This document shows, in pieces, positions 40,001 to 52,000 of a DNA stretch of 64,000 nucleotides. The DNA is from Epiperipatus broadwayi (Eukaryota > Onychophora > Udeonychophora > Euonychophora > Peripatidae): NCBI GenBank assembly GCA_028023455.1, contig JAQFVV010006341.1:624001-688000 (forward strand). The letters are read 5' to 3'. How positions within the stretch are numbered: position 1 is the stretch's first letter; the number at the start of each line of letters is the position of its first letter. The notes beneath the pieces are model-generated. The model worked only from the letters and a program-made list of their open reading frames with translations, had not been told where the DNA came from and made no database searches. The position numbers were made by a program, and so were the translations under genes.

Positions 40001-43000
40001 GTTAGAAGAAATTAATTAACAACTACAAATATCTTAACCAGATTATTATGACAGATGGAAACATAATGGATGAAATTAATCATAAAATTAAACTTGGGTG
40101 GAGTGCTTTTGGTCGAAATAATTTAATATTAAAAGGAAATATATCTATGTGTTTGAATAGGGAAGGCTTTTAATAAATGTGTATTTCCAGTTGTTACTCA
40201 TGGGTTTGAGATTCGGACAATTAACAGAAGAGCAATAGAGAGACTTCAGACCATTCAACGAAGTATAGAGAGATATATGTTAGGAGTAACAACAAGAGAT
40301 CAAAAAATGAAACACATGAGTGAGAGAATAAGTAGGTCATACTAACATCATGATAGAATTAAGAGACTGAAGTTGAGTTGGGCTGGACATATTGTTAAAA
40401 AAAATGATAATAGATAGACAATTGAAATCTTAAACTGGATTCTAAGAGATTGTAAAAGACCTAGAAAGAGACCACAATGTGAGATGGATGAATGAAATAA
40501 GGAAATGTGCTGGAATGATGTGGAGAAGAAACGCTAGAGATCATAGAAAAAGACCTTCATCCTGCAGTGGATCAATAATGGTTGAAAGTAATGATAACAA
40601 TAACTAAAATAACTTTAACAAAAAGACAATAATCAAAAGCTACAGAACATATGAAGACTAAGACACAATGAAATTTTAGGAAAGCATTGATATATACCTT
40701 ATTTATATCAAAACAATTAAGCAGACAATTCACATTTAAGATAGATAACTCTGCATTAATTATATATATATGTGTGGGAGATAATGATCTGGATCAACTG
40801 ATGAGTGATAGTTCAGCATATAATTAGAGATCATTTTTACATTTTTGTGGTCATGGGTATTGGTTGTATGAGATAATGTCTATAGCTGAAGGGTGCTTGA
40901 AAATCTGCGTTCAAATCCTCTATAATTATATCCAATCTATAAATATTTTGATAATCAGTGAAACTTTGTTCTTTATATATGTAATAAATTTTGCACAAAT
41001 ATGTGCAATGACAAAAAATAAACAAAAAAAATTATTATTGAATGTAGATATTGGCTAAAATACATTTAACGTTTATTATTTCATTATCGACACCATTGCA
41101 CACTTTTGCATAATTTATTATCTATTACAATAATACAAAAAAAGAGACATCTGATGGCATTCATCACCCTCAAAAGGTAATAAATGAGCAGAGGAAGTTA
41201 TACCATGAATAAGATATTCTCACCAGGAATAATTATTAAGAGAATGAACAGTCATTCTTTGTGATTGGTTTTAGAAGAGATAAATCATTAAATCCAGGTT
41301 AATAACCATGTAGCAAATGACAAACTTAGGGTATAATATAAAACCAATCAATATTTTATCAGTATAAGTGCTAAAATAATTACAGTAAAAACATATCAAA
41401 AATATCATAGCTGATTATCATCAATGCTTCATAATAAAAATAAAAACCTAATCCAATGAAAGTCATGCTGAAGAAATGCTATTCACATAACTCTAAATCT
41501 TTCTAATATTAAAAAGTAGGACATTATTATTATCGGATTCCTATGTCAGTACATTGATAAATTTAATCCAATGCTGATCTAAACTGTTAATGTTCCAACA
41601 TAATATTTAAAATGATTTTGATACTGAGTGAAGTAACATAATTAACTTTTTTTCAATTTTAAATTATTTTCTAAATATAAATAAATACCTCTATCCATTT
41701 ATCAGGAATGCCCATTCCTAATCGATAGTCAAATCCAATACCTCCTTCTTTAACTGGACGACATAAAGCAGGCATCCCGGATACATCCTAAAAAGTAAAA
41801 ATATTAAAAGTTACATTTTTACTGATATTTAAATCGGTAAAAATAAAATGTTAATATCAAAACAACTAAATGAAAAATTTAACTACTTCATCATAAATAA
41901 AACAACTGATTGCAGAGATAGAGTAGTGAAAAATAATAAGAATTCATAGCTTCTTTCCAACTTAATGGCTCTAAAAATTTTTTTTTTTCAATACCAATTT
42001 ACTGACCAAAATAAGTCCAAAAGATTAAACACTGATTTGATATAAAATGGTTTCTCTTTAAGCAAACCCAGAATTCTTGTACATGATCCATGGATGGTTA
42101 AAAAATCATATTCTATCAAAGAAGTTAGTTTTCTTACACTCCTATTATGGTATTCAAAGATATTATTTATTTCTTTAAAAAAAATTAGAAAAACAATGTC
42201 ATTAATATTGGCTAGTTCTTATATTATGTTAAAGCAATAAAATAGCTATTTAAAAGTAGATTATTACAAAGATTACAAATTAATATGCTTTAAGATTAAG
42301 TAAGTGCAGGGGGGTGACTGCTGTTTTTGCCAATCATAATGCTAGAACCTACCCTTTTGAAATTAAATTCACCTTCAAAGATGTGTAGGAAAGCGCAGCG
42401 ATGGACTTACAATTATTACTATGTAACAGTACATCAGGTAGGGTATAAGATCATTACTTCGAATGCGCATTAAAAAAGTTATGGCCAGTTGAATTCTATA
42501 CACCCTTACATCATAAGTAGTGATATGTGAAGTGTGCACTATTTGTATAGTGTTGCGAAGCACATTAGCAGGCCGCGCACAATGCAATCTAGGCCTGCAA
42601 CAGCTAATATGAACCCAACTGTTCTATAGGTCGTAAGTTTGGCCGTGTAAACAGCATATTTCTGTGCTTTTGCATGGAAACAGCCCCAACAAGCAGGATG
42701 GATTGTCATAAGTATGAGTACCATTATTTTAAAAGTTAGAGGAAATTAAGATCGCTCTGATGAAGACTGCAGGACAGGCAAAACTATCAGCAAAATAAAG
42801 AAATCATTAAAAAAAATTTACATTTGAAGTGTATATGAGGGGAGTTATTGAAGCAATATATATAGAAATATATGAAGAAATGCAAAGAAAGTAAAAGGAG
42901 AAAAATAAGAATAAGGATACAAAGAATGAAGTAGTGGCAGAATAAACATAACCAAAGTGATTATATAGAAAGTGGGTTTTTAACTGGATTTGGAAAAAGA

Positions 43001-46000
43001 TAAGGGGGGGGGGGTCTAGATATAAAGACTACAGAGTGAACAAAGATGATGCTGTGGAAACAGGATGAAACAGGATAGAGAAGAATTTGGGAAAACCTTA
43101 GGGTGGGGAATGGAAAAGAGAGGTAAGATGACTAACAGGTTTCTCTGAGCATAGTGGCAGAGAGATTCCTGCCTCCAATAAAGAAGAAGCCATAGTGCAT
43201 CGCATTGCCTCTGCCATTTCACTTATTGTTAGAATTAAGTTTTTCTATCATAAACACTTTATGTATATAAATAAAAGCATCTGATTATCAATTACCAATT
43301 AATTATATCAATTTAAAATTGTTTTTTTAATGATTGGGTCCAGGTCATAGGATTAGGTTAAACTGATTCTACAATCTGGGTTTAGTGTTACTTATTCAAA
43401 AAACTATGAAGCATGATATAATAAATGTTTGCATCAGGATATATTTCTTGAAACTGTAAAAATCTGATAACTCATAAGAATCAAAGATACGAGGATTTAT
43501 AAACTACAGTTGCATTTTCTCATTAAGAAAGTCACTATATAATATTGTAAGAAATCTGGGAAACTGAGTATCTAATATTAATGCCACAACTGTATAATCA
43601 AATAAAATATGATCAATTAAAATAATAGTAAAATTTATTCAAGTGAATAAATATTAATTTTCTTCAGCCTGATAAACTTTTCAAAAACATATATCATTAC
43701 AATCAGAAATATTTCTCACATCCTGATAATATATTAGTAACAATAGTAAAAGATCTTAACGTGCCATACCAAGACTTCAACAGTGATGAGAAATCTTAGA
43801 ATACCCAAAGTCACAATTAATGGTCATTGTTATACAGGCTGTACAAAATCCATTCCTTTTTTTTTTTTTAATTTCTTTGAATTAATCTTAAATTCTACTT
43901 CTTCTTCAATTTATTGCCCAACAACAGAATGCTAATTATTTCTTAAGAAAACAAACATTCAGTTATTTTATCCGTTTCATGTGTTTTGTTCATGAATTCT
44001 ATAACAATCTTCTCAAAGATAAATTTGTAAATACTATGGTTAAAATTATCTTAAATAATTCTTCTATTTTTTTCTTTATTGCAACTGACCATCTTTTTTC
44101 TTCTGCAATCTCACCTTGAGAAAAATCATACATAATTACTCGGGACTGCAATGAGAGGCAAGAAAACAAATAATCTGGACATCCAGAATTCTAGTATAAT
44201 ATTAATCTCAAGCACGGATCCATTATTCATTATCATTTTATATGGCACATGCTCAATAATGACATCAAATTCCTATATGATATGACCAGTTCTTAGGAAA
44301 TTTTTCTCATCAAAAAAAAAGACAGTGTATGGATAACACCTTTTTGCAATATGTTATACATTTCTTTTTTCATATAAGACAGCTTCTTTATATTTATATA
44401 GCGAATATGATTTGTTCTTTTTTTGAGTAAGAAGCAAAGTGCTAACATAATAGTATATCACATAATCTCCTGATACAAAGAAGCTAAATACTGAATATAA
44501 AACAAATGATAAATTCCTTACTTTAAATACATCTCTCTAGCAACCTGAAATACATTATGCAAGAATTATTTAAATATGAAATGATAAAAAATATTTTCCC
44601 ATGTCAGAACAAATATCAATACTGTAATTTTTTTGTGTGGGTATTAGTGAGTTTTTTATAAATTAACATTATTTTAACTTCTACCCAGAGACATCGTTAG
44701 TATTCTCTCACTTTTTTGCTCAATAACTAACATATATAGGATTATGGTATCTGAAATGCTTCCATTTCAAATAGCCTGTAATGAGTGTATTAGAAATATT
44801 ATTATCTAGAAAACATATGTTCCTTTATAAAAGGGGATTTTTAGTTTATTTTTAAATATAGTTACAAAAAAAAAAGATTTACAATATGTAATGGGTTTCA
44901 ATTGTTCTTGAAATAGTGCGGCTACCATCAAAAAAAGTTCCCTATCTTACATTCACTCAAAACTTATACTTCAAACATTAAATAAATTTGAACCAATTTT
45001 ATTTTACTTTTTTGTTCAATAAATTAACTGAAAATATCTTCATAAATAATATTAAAGATCTTTGAACCTGTTCATAAATCCAATAACAATAAAAAAATGT
45101 AAGATCATGCTTCCATATAATAATAAGTGGGGATGATGTTAAAACATACAAAAAAAGATCATTATTGTATTAAGAATTAGAGAAAGAAAATTATAATGCA
45201 TCCACAACTAAATTTTAGTTTAAAAATTTCCCGTTAACTTATAACAGAAGGCCAACACTTGTACATATAATCATCAGATATTCTCTTAATTGAAAACAAA
45301 TTTCCATTCATGTCACATTTTATGACAAAACAAAATTGAATACCAAATATGACAATAATAATCTTGCCAAAATTTTTTATAATATACTTTAAATCAGGGA
45401 TGGGCAAATAGCGGCCTGAGGGCCACATGCGGCCAGCTAAGAGTTTTTATGTGGCTTGCCAAGACTGTCGCAAAAATCCGCCTTGAACTGAGTCTCGTAT
45501 TTTCCAGTGAAATCGTCATGTCAAGACATTTGCAGTGTAGATACAATGTGCAGTGCTTTTCCAGTTGATCTGGTTAATTTCAATTTTGCCTTTGCATTAA
45601 CAAATATATACATTTCCAACTTTAGTGAAACCATGAACCCTCCGAAAAAATGTAAAAAATTGGTGATGAATATCGTGTGTTTTAATACAGGGAATAAAGC
45701 AGTGTATTTATTGAGTCATGAAAAAAAGGTGTGGCCCTCTGCTAACCTTTGCTTCCACAAAGTGGCCCCCCATGCGGCCCTCCGCCAACTCTGCAGCCCC
45801 CGAGCCAAAACAATTGCCCACCCCTGCTTTAAATCATACTAACTCAACAAATCTTGTTGGATTGCTCATATTTTATAATGATGAATGAATAATTATTTTA
45901 GATTTAATTTATATTATTCTTATCTCCATATAATAATAATTAAATACTATATTAAGTAATGTATAATTTAACATGTTAAATAAACTTTCACATTTATTTC

Positions 46001-49000
46001 TGCTAATGTGAAATCTGCATTCGGCTGCTTCTGAAAAGCAACTTACCTCTGCAATAGTTACGACTTCTGGATGTAAAGTATGAAGCATATCATTAGCTAT
46101 CATCAGGTACATCAAGGATTCAATGTCAACATTAAGACCGAAATATTCACTGTAATCTCCACTGAAACCATGACCTAAACCATGGGAATGATACAGCATA
46201 GATGTCACTCCATCGAAACGAAACCCATCAAAGCGAAACTCTTCTAAATAATAGCGAAGATTTGAGAGTAAGAAACGAAGAACTTCCCAGCTAAAAAAAG
46301 AAATAGTGTCCAGGTTATGCATACATAAGGCAGAAAAAGAAACCTATCTATATCAATTAACACAAAATTGCAAAAGTAAAAATTACAATTAAATATACAG
46401 TTTCATGTGTGAGCAAAATAATCAAAAATTGCAAAATTTTAATCCTTAATCTGGACTATTAAACTTAAAAAAACAACAACAATAACTCTTAATAGATGTG
46501 AACAACAAAGATATCTCTGCAAACTAAAAATACCAGGAAAGTATACATTAGAAAATGTGAAAATTGTTCAAAGAAAGGATGTTATAAAGCAAACTGAAAT
46601 AATGAACCTGGATTAGAATACTGATGGCACATACAATTCAAATAGGCCTCATTTATGGATAGACAGTTCATCATTCTCCATATATAACATAAAAATAATG
46701 AAGTGGGTTCATTGCTCAGGGTTTGAAAAAAAGTTTGAGCATCAGAAATGACAAATCTGGATATAATCCATGGACCTTAAATTCCAGGATCTGCTTCTCT
46801 ATATCAAACCATGCAGGCCAATAATCAAATAATTAATTACTTGAGTGGTCTCCAGAAGTGACAAACTGAGCTTCATTCAAGAATATTTATGCTCTCAAAC
46901 CCGCAACTCTACCACTATCATCATCATCATCAATGATGCGACACTAGGACAAAATAACAAATTTATATCTACAAAAAAAAATGTTTACCTTATCTCTATA
47001 ATTGTTTAAAACAAGCAGTATTTCTGCTATTCTAAGCAGCAGTGTAATACATTGAAAGCAACGTTTACAAGGAAAATTTATGATACCCATTGAAATACTT
47101 TACTTCAAAAATTATTTAATTCTTATGGGTCTTTTCATCAATCTGTGTATTTTTTGAAAAAATTGATTTAGTGAGACATTTAAAAGTTGGTCCATTTATA
47201 CAATAACATCTGAGAATAATAATATTATTAAATAAACACAAAAAGTACTTACTTATATTTAGTTTTCAGAAAAAATAAATAACTGACATAAAAATAGTAC
47301 CGAATTATGAAAATTTAGTTCAAAAATCATTCATGCTACATTATTTTTCATAAACTGTTTATTTTAAAGAGGGTAACTTTTTAAGAATATACAAATATCA
47401 GAATCCCTGCTGAAAACCAAGGGAGTAAAAATGTAAATCCATTCATCTACTACGATCAAGCAACAGTAGTTTCGTTTTCTACTGCGTTTAAGCACAATTT
47501 ATTACAGAATTTCAATATTTAAAATGATAGAATTACATTGTAAATGTTAATAAATCATTTAGAAGCAGAATTGTATTCCTTAACCTTTAAATAAAGATGT
47601 TTTCTATCATTGCTACTTACTTACAGAAAATCTGTAGACAATTAAATAATTTATCATCTTTTTTTAAAACTATTTTCATATATGACTTTGATACTTAAAA
47701 TTACATTCGGTATACAATTAAAGTATTCTGTGTGCTATAATGTTTTTCATACCTAACATATTACAGACTGCTTACGATCTTAGCAAAATCATACATGACA
47801 TTCCAGGAAGTTATGATTAAATGCTAGATTATAAGTGATAGTTTACATCTGTTTGGCTTTATTAGAGAATAAGATTTGCAAGTTGTAATTATTCAATGCT
47901 AATAAGTTTATAGTCTTGAATTAATCCGTGTTTGTTTCTTCTCTTTATTCTCATTAATTACGTAAAAGTCGAATAGCTTCATCATATGATGTTGCCACAC
48001 TAGGGACAGTATTCTGCACTGACTACAACAGCAAGATTAAAGATTGTCTGACTAGATTTTTACACCAACTATATTTATTAGAAACTAACTGCAAAAAAAA
48101 AACAGGAATTATAAGTCAAAATACCTCCCCCACCCACAATCTCGTAGTAGTTAACTGTTCTCAATTGTCAAAATTTGACAAGATTAGTAAATTTATCAGA
48201 TATCATTTACAAAGAAATTTATATTGTATCCAACTGAATGATGGATTTCTTTTATAAAATTCTCTAATTTTTCTGATATGTTTGTATATAATTATTAGTT
48301 TCATTTCTTTTAAATTCTTTAAATATATTTTAAAAAAAAAATTCTTACATTTTTTTAATTCGTTTTGAATCGTACACAAATTAATTATAATGGAATATCT
48401 ACAAACAAAGCCAAAAATGAGTGCCATTAATTATATAAAAAAAAAAAAAAAAATTTAATTATTTTATCTTAGATATTATTATTAATTAACTATTAGAATA
48501 TCTTTTTTTTATTATTATAATAGTAATGCTTATTAAAACAGGCAAAACTCTCCATATAGTAGTGCCACTCAGTGCAAGCCAGAGTAATCAATGGATGCCA
48601 GAAGGCTTGTGCATAAAATCCCTATCTAGTGCCTACTCATCCAATATCCCCAGACTAGTTTCTGGCTTTCATCAGTGAGGAGCTTTGGATCTGAGAGCAC
48701 TGCACCTAGATCTTAGGCCCAAATGCAACCATCCAACAGTCAAGGCTCCTCACTGATGAAGACCACAAGCCAGAAACTAGTCTGGGGATATTGGATGAGT
48801 AGATACTAGATAGGGATTATATGCATAAGCCTTCTGGTATCCATTGATTACTCTGGCTTGCACTGAGTGGCATTACTGTATGAGGAGTTTTGCCTGTTTT
48901 AAGAACAGTTATGAGCAAGCATAAGAAAATTGTGATCATGTGATGTTTAGTGGATTAATAGTAATTCTTAGTAGTAATATTTGCATCATTGTACACTCGG

Positions 49001-52000
49001 TATTAAAGTATATTCATTTATTTTAACAATGTTTAGAAAGATAAAATCAAAGAAACTTTAATTTGGTGAACTCTTAGAATGGATTTACCTGAAACATACA
49101 TAGCACATAATAACATATTTACTATATAAATAGAAAGCAGCTTTTGCAATCGAAAGAAAAGTAACAAACAAGCCTTTCACCCTGCATAAATATAAATAAA
49201 CAAGTTATCACATGACTGCAACAAAATAATATAAAGAGGATTATTACTGCTACTAAATCAGAGGTTTGCTGATTTTTAAATACAATACATTTTTACATCG
49301 GAGTTTTCCTACGAACAGTTTTATGTACTTCTTTTGAGAATGAGAAGTTCTCTCTTTAAGTCTATGATGAAAAAAAAAAATCCAGTATTTAAAAAAACTT
49401 TTATGATGAACATTATCAATAACATATGTGCAAATGTAGGCTTATTTTACCTTGAGCATCATGGAAATGAATAAAAGTGGAAAAAAAAACAAACTCATAA
49501 TTTGAGAAAATGTTAACTTGACTGCAAGTATTTTGCAGGTTTTTATAAATATTTTTAATGCACATTTCTCATTCAATGGCAACACATTTCATGTTTCTAC
49601 ATAATTTATTAACTGAATAATTTATAAATATATATATAAATTTTATTATTTTTTTCCCCATAAAACTTTCATCTCTTTGTTTATTGTCATTTTTTTTTTA
49701 TATGTCATAGCATCGGCCAGGACGTGAACCCACAACCGTCTGCAACCAACTACTTGCTTGCAAGGCAGCTGCGATGACCTCATCAAAAGTTTGTTTAACT
49801 ACAACTTGTTGGATAGAAGACTGCATGCTGGCTGTTTGAGCCAATGCAATACTGGAAATATAATGTAAAATAGTTTCTCCTTCAACAAAATTGAACGTTT
49901 TAGTGTCAATGATATAAGCTCAGAAATTCTATTTACCAGATTAAACATTCTCTCCATCTGAAACCATTTTAGATCATAATAAATTAATCTACTTTTTACT
50001 CTTTCTTAATAAATCATTCTTACTGCCCTAATTCATCTCATTTTTCTTCTCCTATCCCATTTTAATAAAATCTGTTTAATTAGTTCCACTATCCTATCTT
50101 CATTAATCCCACTTTATTATAAAGACCTAAACAAACAAAAAAAATCATAAAATCTTTATTTCTTTTCCATTCCCTTCACCTATAATTTCTTTTTCAACAT
50201 CCTACTCTGATAATAAAAAGTCAATACTCTTCTTTTTAACTGCATGAAAATTAACTTCTCAATTTGGACTGCCAGATGTAGCATGATATTTGATCATGGC
50301 TGTGATGACTCAAGGGTTAATTGATTTTTCAAATCCCTCTACAAGATAAAAGAGGAGGATAAACGAACTTGTCAGCCTTGGCTAATCGACCAAACCTGGA
50401 GCCAGATGAGGCTAGAGTCCTAATTCATGTATTTCTTAGGCCTAAAACTTGAACTTTCTCCCATCCACTGAATAAATAATATATCCCATCTTTCACTTAA
50501 GAATAATCTAAACTTTAACTATGTAGATCTTTCATACATCCTATATATTTAATACACAAACTTTGCATTAGTTACATACTGTACAATTAATTTACCTATA
50601 TCAACTTGTAAATATTGTTATAGTCCTTGTTACTCTTTGGGCCAGGATAATCATTAATCAATGGAATTTCCAAACCTTATACATAGGTTTGACTTACTTT
50701 ATATTCCTAGCTAATTAAGCATATGACGCACTACCTTAAGGCATTAAGGTAATCTTTGATTTTATTTATTTATGTTTCTTTCATACGTGCATTAATTACC
50801 TATCATAATTTTCTTATGCAGCTCTTGAGACTATGTTATTGATCTAATACAACTTTTGATTTTTCTATATACATGGCTTGCATACCACATTTATATGTAT
50901 ACATTGAAACTTTCTTATTGACATAATTTTATCCTATCATTGATTTCTTTTGAATCCACTCTAATGTGTAAATAAAGTTTTAATTTTTGACAGTGAAAAT
51001 TATATCTGCAATCTAAATCCTTATTTAATATAATGTACTGCATATAGAGATAGTACACTTATGTTGTCCACTAGCGTCAATGATGATAATTTTTAAACTG
51101 ATTTTTGTAAAGAAAAAATAGAGATTCAGAAATTATTGAGTTCTTTGTCATGCAATATAAAAAAAAGTTTATTTTGTGGAAAGTTTCCTATTAAAGAAGT
51201 ATTTAAATGTAATAGTAGAAGTTTTTTTAAAAAAACCAAACCTACTGAGTCACCTTTCATTGTATGCCGATTGCTGTGATCATCATCAAAACATAATCAT
51301 TTATATTACCTATACTGTCATAATTTTATACATTGTTTGTGTATTTTCCTTTGTTACTGAGATCTCTTGCAGTCTTTTGGAATCTCAGCTAATCGATTTG
51401 AAATGGCTGCACAATAGCCTATCTAATATTTAATACCTTTTCTATTAATAAAAACATTTTCCTAATCCCTCTTTTTACATTACTACAAACAGAAATCCAT
51501 TTATTAACATAAAATAAAGAACTGTACATTATGTAATGATCTTAGCCACTACCTGGAGAACTTATTATCATATATTCAAACCTTTAACTTCAATATCAAT
51601 GTAAATCTTTCATATCAGAGTAACTCTTTAAACCATCACATGGTTTAGGATATTTACTAAAAAAAAATTCCAATATTTTTTCTATATAATTTAATTATCT
51701 ATTTGTCTCTCAATAACATTTTATTTCTTTCCATTGAACAAATAAGGTATGAGAAGTAATGGGTTCAACATAGACAGAACTTTGCTGAATGATTTCACAG
51801 TTTTCATTACCTTTTTCTAGTCACTGATTATTAGAATATATCATAACAATCTTCCAAAATCTGCATAACTTCCTAGTATTTTTTATTTTTCATTATTTCT
51901 TGTATAATTATTTTATAATGAGTTGAAATCTGTGACTGTGGAGTTCAGGATATAAGAATAGCCATTCCGTTCTATGACTTCCATATTTGATCTTCTTGCT

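Larger units (their letters stand above)
48537..48975. repeat. Foldback/hammerhead family 1, complete inverted pair
   Basis: The left arm starts CAGGCAAAACTCTCCATA (48540) in minus sense and the right arm ends GGAGTTTTGCCTG (48895). The central junction is near 48735. Flanks TAATAGTAATGCTTA (left) and TAATAGTAATTCTTA (right, about 48958) suggest a 15-bp target duplication with one change. Both arms carry hammerhead-like motifs. Confidence 0.8.

Noticed and set aside
50270-50440. GC-richer patch with CCAAACCTGGAGCCAGATG-like wording
   Set aside because: No second copy in the window, no boxes, no frame.
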